Shown here piece by piece: positions 33,223 through 43,862 of a stretch of DNA of 64,000 nt; position 1 is the first letter of the stretch, and the number at the start of each line of letters is the position of its first letter. The position numbers and the translations under genes were made by a program. The notes beneath the pieces are model-generated. The model was not told where the DNA came from. It saw only the letters and a list, made by a program, of their open reading frames with translations, and did no database searches. This DNA is from Pachyseris speciosa (Eukaryota > Cnidaria > Anthozoa > Scleractinia > Pachyseridae), in contig JAEMWC010001359.1 of NCBI GenBank assembly GCA_016490735.1, forward strand, positions 22,501 through 86,500, given 5' to 3'.

Positions 33223-33899
33223 GTATTGTTGAGTGTCTACAAACGGGATCTTCAGGTGGGAAACTTTGTCAAAATGTGATCATCAGGCTGTCGCTAGCCA
33301 ACGTGCACTGTGAAATGTTTCTACAAATTGCGCACCTTGGGGAAAGTTCCCACGCGATATTGCCTGAGTTGCTGGCGAGTTTTGTGTCATGTTCAGAGTA
33401 ACGACCTGGTCGTCTCCCTTTTCGCATAAAATGTATAATCTGCTAACTACGTTACTGTTGTTTTAGATTCACCCTGGCGATTTGCACGCATTAACTGTAG
33501 GGCTGCCTGCGTTCGCTTCTGCAGCGAACGATGAACGCTTTACATCCTAACCACGCATATTTGCGCAAAATCTGATGCCCCTTTTGCTTGGATGATTTAT
33601 TTCTTGTTTAGGTTTTGTCACAACGTCATAATAACGTATGAACTGCAACAACTGGTGTATTGCAATCATCACAGCCAACAAATCTACTAGAATTCCAGAA
33701 CTCCGCTGCATATCACCGTTCGTTTGGCAGCAAAGCCCAAAATGCCAGTCTTTCGGCCAAATAACACCGAAAATTGATTCGTTCTGCAGGTAACAAAGCC
33801 CAGTTGACGTATAACAAAGAAAACAAAAGACAGAAAACAACACAATTCCATTTATCACAATACATAAAAAAGAAAGACAATGTGCTCCGATACATGCAG

Positions 33900-34650
33900 A
33901 AAGAACCCCAAAATTGTTAATTAAAAGAGGCTTACCTGTAAGGTGAAGTTTTATTGCACCCCACCCATGGGTTGAGGCATCAGTTCTAAGTTCCCGTGTA
34001 ACTTTCCCATGACTAATCTTGCGTTTAGATGTTTGGGCATGGTGAATCCAACAGACAATGTCATTCTTGGCTGTCTCGGATAATGTCATATCACTTTCAA
34101 AATTCCAGCCGGAAGTTTTCAAAGCAATGGATTTTTCAATTTCTAGTTGTCTGTAAAAAATCTGGCGTACTCAACACCAGGGAAGAAGATACTATAATAC
34201 CTACTAATCGGCCTACAAGCCTGATAGGGGCAATGGCACATTCAGTAAGATTTTGTCAGCTGTATCTAGGAGCTTTCTGAAGTTATGATCAGTAATACTA
34301 ACAATACTAAGGCATGTCCAAGGCATTTAAAATAAATCCCAAATGTTCAAGAACATTGGTTGGTTGGACAACTGATTTATCCAGGTTGGGCCAAAAACCC
34401 AAATCTCCCAGAAGGGTGAGGGTGTCCTGGACATTGGAAAAGCATGCTTCATGTGAATCTCTTTCTAAGAAAGAGTCTTCTAAGTAACCACTAGAGAACA
34501 TGTCCCTTGCGTCGTAGATGCGAGTGCACAGATTTGAGAAGTTTGTTGAATATCCTAGGAGCACACGAGAGTCCTTGTGCAAGGCAAGTGAACTGATAGT
34601 CTCCCTTTCCATAAAAATTTAAGATATTTTTTATGTGAAGGGTCGACTGG
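33900..34650 (-). pseudogene. DIRS reverse transcriptase C-terminal half and RNase H
   Basis: Resumes at the duplicated target site with SVPVDPSHKKYLKFLWKGR, then LEDSFLERDSHEACFSNVQD, LGDLGFWPNLDKSV and LEHLGFILNALDM. The catalytic pair is degraded (LEDS where YxDD/LDDS is expected). After a frame change, SGWNFESDMTLSETA and RELRTDASTHGWGA give the RNase H start. A short repetitive insertion (33713-33895) disrupts the rest. Confidence 0.78.
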
Positions 34651-34661
34651 TACTGACAAAT

Positions 34662-37600
34662 TAACCTCGATCAGGCCCAATTGAAGCATCGCTCTTATGT
34701 CCTCTTATGTCGGCGCTCGCTACAATTGGGCCTGATACAAAGTCTCACGGGAGTCTGTGGCTTCGTCCAGAATCTGGACGAAATCTGATTGGCTAATTCA
34801 ATAACCGGAAGTCACTAAGAGGCGTGTTCGCGAGGCGTCTCGCGAAATTCTCTCGCGACTGAGCCGCCATTACGGCCAATGAGTAATCTCAAGTTCTTTT
34901 CAGTTTTATAACACAAAACAACAGAGCCTTTCCATTTTCATGTAAATTAGCGGAGAGGGAAAAGTTTATTAGCTTTGCTTTTGATGTACATACTGGAATC
35001 ACTTAAAAGATTCGCGGAATGATCTTCATGAAGAATGATAAAGACGAAGCGTTCTGACGAGTTCCCTCTGTTATTCCTTTATTTCGAACATTATCTTTCG
35101 TGTTTGTGAAAGCCTGAAAACGGTATAAAGACTTGGAAGCTGGCTGGTTTGTATTCAAGAACAATTCAACGAGAAGCAAGACACATCGAAGCTCAGCTGA
35201 TAAGTACAAGATCATAGACACGTTGGTTAGGATGCGAGAGTACTCCTATTCTACGGATAAACATTTTGAAAGCTTTTAATGTAAGTTCTTTTAAATTTGT
35301 TTTGTACCATTCTTTTACGGCCGTAAAGTTAATAAATTATCATTTGCATGTAGGTTCGCCTCTGGAACAACAACTAAAACACTGTTGGGTAATTCACACC
35401 ACCAATAATAAAGTTTTTCTTATTAGGGAGTAATAAAATACATGTGTTTTGATATGAAAAAAAAAAAAAAAAACATAAATAGCAGAATGACCGGCCATAG
35501 AAAAAGTTCGATGGAAGGGCTTTAGGAACTTCACAGTGGACGTCAGTCTCTCCAGATTAAATTTAAGCTTAAATTGAATATTTGTCAATTTTTACACTTA
35601 ACAAAATTTCGTGAGGAGAGCATAAAAGTGCCAATTATCTTGTTGATAGTAATACATTTAACTCAGAAAAACCAGTGAATTATTTGAAACCCCAGCGTAA
35701 ATCGTAGCAAGAGAAATCTACATGAGAATAGAGGAAATAAATTGAATAGAGCTTAGAGGAGTACATTGTTGTTGTTGTTGTTGAATGACAAGGTCAATGA
35801 CATCCTCCACAAAAATGTAAAACATGACTGAACTCCCATTGCAAAAATTCTCAGTGCAAGGTGCAGTAGTTTGAAATGCACCACAAAGACTGTTGTACTA
35901 CATAAGCAGTACAGGCCTTTGTTGAGTTAATGAAAGATTAACCTGATGAAAGCTAGATGTCCTTATAGTTACCCCTCCTGTACCAAGTTGTTTCTCCATT
36001 CAGTTGATGAATTACAGAATAACAGCATACTGCCCACCACTGGTTTGCTGAGGAACAGGTCGCTGGTTTGAATCCCAGATCAAACCATGGTGTTAATTAA
36101 AATAATTGTTTGGATCAAGCTGGCTGGGTTCTCAACATCTGTCTCAGGTCAGATGATCAGGTCATTGGTTAGTGAGATTATAATCTACAGTATTGGCCTG
36201 TTCACCCTCACACGTAATTTAAACATGAAGGGTACATAAAAGAACCTACACACTTGATGAAAAGAGTAGGCGACATAGTTCCCGAATTCTGTGCTCTGTC
36301 TTAACATACATCTCAGGGTCAAGGTTGGGTGGTATACCAACCACCTGTTCCCAGAGGCCTTATGACTGACTGATAACATAGCAAATATCTCTCAAGGGAA
36401 TGTGCGTCCCTCTGAGCTGATCTTTTTGGGATTTTTCCCAATAGTGATTTCAGAACCATTTTCAGTGAAAAATTTAGGTGTTGCATTTGGAAATCCAATG
36501 GCTTGTTTCCCTTTTTCCCCTCACTGTTAAAAAACCTGTTGGCAAGAAGATGCTTGGCTTCCCCCTTAGAGAGGAGTGCTAATACCTAGGCAAAAAAATT
36601 CAAGAGTAAATAGGTGTATTTACAGTGCTGGTAATTATATTCCATCAGAAGAACAAGCTCAAAGCATCTAAAAAGCCTAGCAGCATCCCCTTCCCTTATT
36701 GCATCATTTAGATTTAAAATAAAGAAACCAAACTGCAGTCTACTGGTGTGTTAATTGTAGATGAAATCTTCTTTGGTATTTTCATTTGCAATGTCTTCAT
36801 CATTTGATGGTATTTGTGGATAACCATGTTTAGTGGTCTCAATTGCCTGTACACAGTAGATAAATTGGGTAATCCATATATTTACTACTACTGTTTCTTC
36901 TCAATCATGGTCAGCATGCAAAGAAACCAATGGGTTGGAATTATCCAATTGCCCTTCAGGCTAGTTGATTCTACATTTCACTGAATCAATGATCACAGGT
37001 TCATGCTACACTTAAAAAAATATCAGATATTATTCCAGTGGATAATTAGCCAACCAGCGTATACATGTAAATACCTCTCATCCACTGAATAAAGTTATGT
37101 ATCAATTCATGAAGCCTCTGATAAACAGCTAAAAAAGTGATTAATAAAAATGGCTCCTTAGATATTAGAGAGCCAAGCACTTGAGGAAAAATCGTATTTT
37201 TGGTATCCCAGTGAATGAATTCAGTAACATTGTACCACCACAATGCAGCTTTTTAGTGATGCTGCAAAATTTGTTTTATAGATTAATAAATTACATTAAA
37301 AGAATACAACAAGGCCGGCCTGCATTTATTCATTTGTTCAAATTAAAGGTAAGCGAGCTTCAAAAGCTAAAACTTAATAAACGAGTGAACGGCAAAATCC
37401 CGTTTTTCCACAACTCAAATAGAACAACACTCTCGACTCTACTAAAAAAATTCTTTACTATTGTATTTCGAGGGGAAGACGAGAAATACATCGACAATAG
37501 TAATTCACCTGATCTTCCTTCAGCCGAATCATCAGTGGTGCTTTACTACCCACAAAAAGATATCAGCATCACATAGTCATTGGAAACACATATCGTCTTT

Positions 37601-37917
37601 CCCAGCGTTTATTGTTATGTGCGCTTACTTTGGGACCAAAACCGCAACTTTTCCCCAACAACAATGAATGATGTAGGACAAGACGTTCCCAAAACAAAAA
37701 TGGCCTCTTCTTCATTCCACATCACTTCACGCGCGAGAGCTCGCGAGTATCGCGTAACGGAAGTAATTTTGATTGGCTGATTTTGAAACATGCCAATCAA
37801 TCAAAAAAGTGGGCGGTAGACGTTCCGTGGAAGACTTGTATCAGGCTCTATTTTTCGTTTCGCCTTTCCCGCGGGAAAGTTTTACCATCGAAACGAAAAT
37901 AGAGCCTGATCGCAGGT
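34662..37917. mobile_element. 3.26-kb TIR element inserted in the DIRS RT
   Basis: Ends read TAACCTCGATCAGGCC (left) and GCCTGATCGCAGGT (right), inverted. TACTGACAAAT is repeated directly at 34651-34661 and 37918-37928, an ~11-bp overlap compatible with a 9-11 bp target duplication. Each end is itself a ~70-bp palindrome (34670-34736 and 37843-37911). The interior has no recognised transposase. A 131-codon + frame at 37181-37576 has no match. It holds a (TTG)n run at 35768-35783 and CpG-rich shoulders near both ends. Probably non-autonomous, Mutator-like or fold-back. Confidence 0.8.
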
Positions 37918-38277
37918 TACTGACAAATAAGCATCTGAAAGGTCAATGGAAGCCATGAAACACATGGGTTTCATCAAGTGTATACAACTTTCAATATTGT
38001 CCATCTTAAAATGGTGGTAAACAATGAAGCGGTTCAGCTCTTTCAGATTTAAAATCATTCTGAAACTCCCATTCTTCTTTTCTCTGAGAAAAACTGTGGA
38101 TATGAATTCTGAGGATCCATGATGGGACTCAACAAGGATGTCCCATGATAGACAATTTTGAATCTGATGGTCTAGGGCAGCCTCTGCCTCAGAATTCAGA
38201 ACAGTAGGTCTGATTTTTCCCATTTGAATAGGCTGCAACCCATAAAGCTCAAGCTTGCAACCCAGCACAACAGACAA
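37918..38277 (-). pseudogene. DIRS reverse transcriptase, N-terminal half
   Basis: Contains FISTVFLREKKNGSFRMILN, LNRFIVYHHFKMDNIE and SIDLSDAYLSV, the fingers and first palm motif. The frame is cut at 37918-37928 (TACTGACAAAT on +), exactly where the TIR element inserted. Translation past that point runs into the insertion. Confidence 0.8.
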
Positions 38278-38388
38278 AATGGTTTTGTCAGAGGTGATTT
38301 CCTGCCATTTTTGTCAATAAAGTTCTTAATTCTTCCCCCAATAAAAGTAATGGGTCTGGAGCTTACCTCAGGCTGGGCTACGACTGTT

Positions 38389-39600
38389 TCACAGTCTGTT
38401 TGATGTTCTTGGATTCTGTTTTGGATGGTTCTTTCCTGTAGTTGTGACGGCTGTTTCTCTTGTAGCTTCGTACATTGGTATTGTACTGATGAAGGGGCGC
38501 TGGCTGCGCCCCCCTTGGGCTAAAAGAGGCCTTGATAAGCCTTTATATTTCTGATAAACTGACTTATTAGACCTTGTGAGTTGTTTAGTTGCCTTGTTAC
38601 TCTCTGAGACAGTATTTGAGCCGTTCTGCGAAGTCGTCTCCAAATAGCTCACTCCCGATAGGGGGCTTGTTGTTACACAAGGACTTGTAGTTGTCATCTA
38701 AATCTATTTTGAACATACCACGGCGACAGATGTTTAAGCTATGGTTTGCTGCAGTCACAAGAATGAGGGTATTTGATAAACCTTCCCAAAAAACGTCTTT
38801 AGTAGGCATAGCAGAGCCTGAATCCAAAGATTCACCTGCGTTTCCTGTCAAGTCAGCCAGTGGAATTAGTCCCTTGATCAGGGTGTCCTGTAAGACTTGT
38901 AACCTGGAATCCATGCTTCGTGTCTACTTCTTGGCAATGTCCCAGATCTCAGGGTTGACACGAGTTTGTGCAAGAAGTTTGCTGTTTGAAGGTCTATGGA
39001 TGTTTTCTTTCCGCTTCTTGGTGGCTTGCTCCTTTAGGCCACTGGCGAGTATGTTGGGCACGCTTGCGATTTTTTTCAGAAATCACCGACCCCGTGACTT
39101 CGTCCTCTTTCACTTCGGTAATAAGAGAATCTACCTTGCTGCTAGGTTCGGCTGTTGAATGTCCTGCCTTGTTAGGAGTGCTGGGTCGTTTACTCGGAGG
39201 TTCATCGACCTTGTGTTCGCCACTATCGCTGGCGTTGTCGGCCGGGACATCCTTGTCATCTTCGCATAAGAGAGAAGCCTCGTGGGCTTCTAGTAGTGTT
39301 TTAACCACGGGTGCCATATCTTGCATGAGCCCCCTCAAGAGGTAAATCTTCTTGTGGAGCGTGGTTTCTTCGTCTGAGGGTCCAGAGGCAACGTTCTGAC
39401 TCGAATTCGCGCCACAATCAGCGGCCGTCTTGGACGCAGGCTGTTTTCCTGCCCCCGAGTCTTTGTTTCCTCGAGAACTCTCCTTCGGAGATAGAAGAGG
39501 ATAAATCCTTTGTCAAATTCTGCGAATTTGACTTGTTTGTGTCGGACCCAGTGGTCGCGCTAAGGATGCCACCGAAGACGCCGGAGCCCGACGTAGGCAT
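38389..39600 (-). pseudogene. DIRS gag-like ORF, broken
   Basis: Pieces in order: 39600-39418 (Ser/Asn-rich start MPTSGSGVFGG), 39338-38994 (acidic, SKRPSTPNKAGHS), 38914-38597 (LQDTLIKGLIPLADLTG and MFKIDLDDNYKSLCN, PIGSELFGDDFAERL, the conserved C-terminal half) and 38697-38389 in another frame. The frame breaks mean no product. Confidence 0.65.
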
Positions 39601-40238
39601 ACTGTGATTTACAAAAAATTCCGGCAGTGAAACCCTTTGCTACGCAAAAATAAACTGCCTGGGTAGACTAACCCCCTTTCCTCTCAGTTTTGAGAGGAAA
39701 ACGGACTTATTTGATGGTAGGATGAAGAACTTGAACACCAGATTGTCCTGTGCTAAAAATATGGCTACGCAAGCACAAAAATTTACCGGCTATGCGCATG
39801 CGCTACTTCATGGAATCTTTGCTGCGATGACCTGGTAGAATTACACTTTAAGGCCTCGTCTACCCGAGCAATGTTTATGTGACAATTTTTATGTGACAAA
39901 AATATTTGATCGTGTAGACGGCATAGCAAATATTTGTAACGAACAGGCAAAAAGTTGAAGCTACTGTCATTATCGCGTTTCTAGAATTATATAAACAAGA
40001 AAGAATAAAGAAAACGAAGCGTAGGTGGTTGGTAAAGCCCTGGAAAACTGAACAGCGGCGACAAGCCCAGGGTTTGGCGCATAATTTAGTAAACGAACTG
40101 CGAGAGACTGACCTTGCGACGAATTCCAAATTTTTTGGGGAGAGTACAGTTTATTTGGCATTTGAACCAGTTTTAACAAGTTTCATGAAAAATGTTGGAG
40201 CTAGATAAACAAGAGGAAAACCAAGCATCGTCTACAGC

Positions 40239-41063
40239 AGCCTGGTTTCCATATGATCGCAGACGATCGCAGGCGATCGCAGGCGATCGCGGATCGCAGA
40301 TAACAGATTGCAGACGATCGCAAAGAGAGCTGTTTCCATATAATCGCAGACGATCGCAAACGATCGCAAAGCCGACTGTAGCCATACTTTATTGAGACTC
40401 CCTTCAACAGGGCTTTTCAGTCACAATGTTAAGAGAAAAGAAAACTTATTTACAGTAATTTAATTAAAATCAAAATATATTCAAAATCATTCAAAATATA
40501 TCCAAATTTACTTCGTATAGAACATATTATTAAAAAGTGTCCGCTTAAAAATGTTAATTTCTTTAGTATTCTTAATGTTGTCAGGTAACCCATTCCATTC
40601 CCGTGGACCGCGAAAATAAAATGCCCTTTGTCCCATCGACAATCTACATCGGGGGATCACAAAATTATTACATCCCCTTGTGTTCCTGTTGTGAACTGCT
40701 GAACGCTTAACAAAATATTTACCTAAGTAGTCTGGAGCTAAACCATTTACACATTTATATTCTAAAACTAAATCATTAAATAGAACCTTTTCCGTAACAT
40801 CTAACCATCTAAGAGATCTCCGCCCCTGAGAGATATGGTCAAATACGCGCGTTGTCGGAATTATAAATATTATGGGATAGGTTTCGATCGCAGATCGCAG
40901 AACTTTGGTTTCCATATGATCGCAGGATCGCAATTGATCGCAATTGATCGTCTGCGATCGTGATCGCAGGATCGCAGACGATGTTTCCATATGATCGCAG
41001 ACGATCGCAGAACTTTTTGCGATCTGCGATCCGCGATCGTCTACGATCATATGGAAACCAGCC
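40239..41063. mobile_element. TIR element with GATCGC-rich subterminal repeats
   Basis: Ends GCCTGGTTTCCATATGATCG and CGATCATATGGAAACCAGCC. Both subterminal zones (40255-40375 and 40890-41045) are made of tandem GCAGACGATC/GCAGGCGATC words around the palindrome GCGATCGC. The middle carries a - strand LINE 3' end. Dense subterminal repeats of this kind are typical transposase-binding regions of DNA transposons. Confidence 0.85.
40508..40860 (-). pseudogene. CR1/L2-like LINE reverse-transcriptase C-terminus
   Basis: One frame gives RRSLRWLDVTEKVLFNDLV, KCVNGLAPDYLGKYF, and RAFYFRGPREWNGLPDNIK followed by FKRTLF, the terminal domain of CR1/L2-type ORF2, ending at a stop at 40508. Strongly 5'-truncated. 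It lies inside the GATCGC element, either captured or inserted. Confidence 0.8.
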
Positions 41064-41299
41064 TTACACGAGCAATTTTTCGTATGTGACAACTTTTATT
41101 TGTCACATAAAAGCTAACACGCCAGCTTCTCATCAAATATATTTGTCACATAAAAATTGGCCAATTTTCCTCGTCTGCACGAGCAAATAAAAATTGTCAC
41201 ATAAAAGTTGTCACGTTTCTTCGAAGTCCTCGAAGTGCATGTTAATTCACAGCTATATTCCATTTATTTTTTGTTTGTGTTGCTGTTTTATGCTTTATG

Positions 41300-42440
41300 T
41301 TCTACCGTGACTTCAAATTATAACACCGTGGAGGAACTGAGAACAACTTTTGATGAAAAACTCGCTCCCTTGAAGGCAGAAATCGGCGTGTTGATATCGT
41401 AGATGTTGATTATAGAAAACCCTAACAAGAAATATGACGACGACGTTTTGAAGAAGCTGAAAGAACAGTTAAAGGAAAATAAGGAGATTATTAAGGAGAA
41501 TCAGTTTTTAAAGTCAACTGTAAAAGCATTTGATTCTCAAGTGGGTGAGGACAAAACATGGAGAAATGCAACAAAATACGCCAGTCAATTACCATGAAAA
41601 GGTTTATTTTAGGTTGTTAGGCTAACAAGTATGTATCACAACGTCCAGACTAATCTCCGCTGTTTACGGTACGGAGTTTCGAATTCCTGAAACGCGCATT
41701 ACTTTAACGTAAGCTTGTTTATTGATATTGTTTTGCTTTACTTTTTATGTCCGTGTTTTTTGTTTTTGTTTTTTTTTTTTTCTATTTTCTCTTTTTGTTT
41801 TTCAAGGTTAAAAACAGGAGGTCCATGGACCCGGTCCAGAAGAAGGGTCCATGGACCCCTGGTCCATATTTTGTCCACACCCTTCCCAAAGTTGAATGTA
41901 ACGATTTAGAGCAGTACTCTCAAAGAGAATGTCTGGAGATTCAAGGGATCCCAGTCACCGAAGGCGAGGATACAAATATGCTAGATATGAAAGTTGGAGA
42001 ACTTATTGGTGTTGAGATTAAAGAAGATTGCATTCCGGTTTCTCATCCATTGCCTACAAGCAGCAAGTACAAAGGCAAAACAACTGAGCCCGCCATTCGT
42101 TCGACGTGATGTTAAAGAGATATATTATAAGGGTCGGAAACATCTCAAGGACTGCACAACACGAATTCTTGGTTTCCCATGGACTGCGAGCAGTCGGGTT
42201 TTGTTACTGAATTCATGCGCTCGAACACGAAAGTTAATTTTATGCATATCGGGTGGGGGAAATTAACCAGAAGAGAATGATTCTTGCTGCTCGAGGGTAC
42301 CCACTATCGCGGCTCTTCTGTTTTCGCGTCGGATGTTAGGGAAGCCGCATATTTATTTAAATGAAAGCTTAATGGAGAGAAATGAAGAACTTTTCAATGC
42401 GTTAGTTCAATGCGTTAGTTCAAAGCTAGTTAAAATGCAA
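41300..42440 (+). pseudogene. L1-type ORF1 (coiled coil plus RNA-binding) remnant
   Basis: First part (41325-41595): Glu/Lys-rich coiled coil, VEELRTTFDEKLAPLKAEI and KLKEQLKENKEIIKENQFLK, split by a stop at about 41401. Second part (41880-42430): LEQYSQRECLEIQGIPV, KVGELIGVEIKEDCI, VRRDVKEIYYKGRKHLKD and YLNESLMERNEELF, the RNA-recognition-like half found in cnidarian L1/Tx1 ORF1 proteins, with frameshifts. A T-rich and CCATGGACC-repeat insertion (41600-41870) separates them. Confidence 0.7.
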
Positions 42441-42513
42441 ATATGTGCATGCACGTGCTATTCATATAGAAAGATTAATATAGCGCATGTCAACATTCAT
42501 CTCCTCAGTCAGT

Positions 42514-42711
42514 TCAAGAATCTTCAGAAGTGAGCCAGTTTGCGTTTAAAGGGTGCTTCAGGGGTGCTTTCCTTAGCTCACGAAGCTCAGGGGATTTACC
42601 ATTCCATATTTTCGCACCAATTCTAGAAAAGCGGGAAAGTAATTGATGATTTGTTCTCGCCTGTTTTACATAGAATTTTCCAGCTACTGAGAAACATGTA
42701 GAATGAACCAT
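42514..42711 (-). pseudogene. LINE reverse-transcriptase C-terminal fragment
   Basis: Encodes NHQLLSRFSRIGAKIWNGKS and PELRELRKAPLKH, the common end of a non-LTR ORF2. Short and 5'-truncated. Confidence 0.65.
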
Positions 42712-42769
42712 ATGTTTTGTTCCGTTAAAAGTTAAAAGTATATTTTAAAGTTAAAAGTACTTTAAAGCT

Positions 42770-42839
42770 CAGCCTCCTACGCAGACGTCTTTGGGCTCGC
42801 CACGCGTTCCTCCCCCAAAGACGTCTACGTAGGAGGCTA
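42770..42839. mobile_element. 70-bp MULE-like mini-element (family C) with 9-bp TSD
   Basis: Terminal repeats CAGCCTCCTACGCAGACGTC and GACGTCTACGTAGGAGGCTA are separated by only about 30 bases. TTTAAAGCT is duplicated at 42761-42769 and 42840-42848. Same termini as the 313-bp copy at 27722-28034. Confidence 0.9.
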
Positions 42840-43050
42840 TTTAAAGCTAAGTTTCAAGCTATTGTTTTCTTGACCGATACTGGCAATTATTAATAACGTT
42901 TGTATAAAAATATCAAGAAATCTAGGTAGCAACTTTTGAAATTTAGGTAGCGACTTACTTTTTAGCAACTTTTTGGGATTTCAGTGGGCAACTTTTTATC
43001 ACTTTACGAGCACAATCGGGACAGGCCTAGTTCAGACTCCATGGCGCAAT

Positions 43051-43106
43051 TAGCCTCCTACGCGGTCGTGTTACGGGAGTTTTAAAAACGAATGTGCGGG
43101 AGGCTA
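43051..43106. mobile_element. 56-bp MULE-like mini-element (family C) with 9-bp TSD
   Basis: TAGCCTCCTACGCGGTCG at the left and GTGCGGGAGGCTA at the right. Flanks TGGCGCAAT (43042-43050) and TGGCGTAAT (43107-43115) match at 8 of 9 positions. Smallest of the three family members. Confidence 0.8.
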
Positions 43107-43239
43107 TGGCGTAATATGCGAAGAAAAAAATCCCAGGCGAACATGACGCAATTAAGTACAAGAGCAATATTTGGGCATATTTATTTTTGTTACCAAATTG
43201 CCTTTTTGATTTACAACAAGCTCGCATAACTTACCTAGA

Positions 43240-43440
43240 GTTGACTTTTGTTATTGTGACCTCAACCTATATCGGTGTCTAATCAATGTCATCAATGACT
43301 AATCACAATGCAATCAATGACTAATCGATAACTGAAAATTTTTTGGCTTATCGATTATTCATCGATTACTTTGTCAACGATCGGCAATAATCAATGACTA
43401 ATCAAGTGAACACTCATTGATTACCTATTCTTGGTTTTCA
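43240..43440. repeat. ATCAATGACTAATC-rich low-complexity segment
   Basis: Repeats of ATCAATGACTAATC and ATCGATTA words; possibly an old element. 43441-43860 shows nothing firm. Confidence 0.5.
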
Positions 43441-43862
43441 CATGACGTCATAAAAAACTACAATTCAAAATTAAACAGACTTTTGTATTTTTAGCTTCAT
43501 CACGTAAAGGACATTTTAGAAATGTATCTGCTTGCATGTTTTCAACTCGGTAGCGTGCTTTGATTTGAAAATAGAGCTGTTTGAATTTTAGGCTTTTTCA
43601 CATTGCGTGACATAAACATGTTTGTTCACAGGCATGTCAAGTACACGAAAACATCGATTCAGCTTGTGTTTTATTTGAGGTTTGAAAAGCCAACATGACA
43701 GGAGAAGCGTCTTTGTGAATGTTTGCGAGCTCAAAAGAGAGAAGAATGCCTTTGATATATCCAAAGTAAATTCCAGATGTTTTAATACGTCTCCGGCCGC
43801 CATGTTTGTGCCCCTCAGAGGGACACTAACATGGCGTGTCCATGGCGTGTCCATAAAAAAAA

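Larger units (their letters stand above)
33547..39600 (-). mobile_element. DIRS-like tyrosine-recombinase retrotransposon remnant, interrupted
   Basis: On the - strand: a gag-like region (39600-38389, several frames), RT start (38277-37918), then after a 3.26-kb insertion the RT remainder and RNase H (34650-33900). The RT type (LNRFIVYHHFKMDNIESC, SIDLSDAYLSV, YLKFLWKG, GYLEDSFLE, LGFILNALDM) and RNase H (TSKRKISHGKVTRELRTDAS) fit DIRS-type elements. The tyrosine recombinase and terminal repeats were not found. Frameshifts and stops show it is dead. Confidence 0.78.
39851..41220. mobile_element. TIR element with TTATGTGACA repeats, hosting a second element
   Basis: The left end, TAAGGCCTCGTCTACCCGAGCAA with TTTATGTGACAATTTTTATGTGACA (39849-39905), matches in inverse the region 41066-41215. 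That region has ACACGAGCAATTTTTCG, CGTCTGCACGAGCAAATAAAA and repeated TTGTCACATAAAA. The 40239-41063 element interrupts it. Boundaries are approximate. Confidence 0.6.

Noticed and set aside
34307..34612. Functional reverse transcriptase
   Set aside because: The catalytic pair is degraded, and the frame is interrupted by a 3.26-kb insertion upstream and another insertion downstream.
37181..37576. 131-codon + frame inside the 3.26-kb element as transposase
   Set aside because: No catalytic motif or family resemblance visible; kept only as an unidentified frame.
40255..41045. CRISPR-like regular repeats of GATCGCAGAC
   Set aside because: Units are contiguous and palindromic without spacers, in a eukaryotic transposon end.
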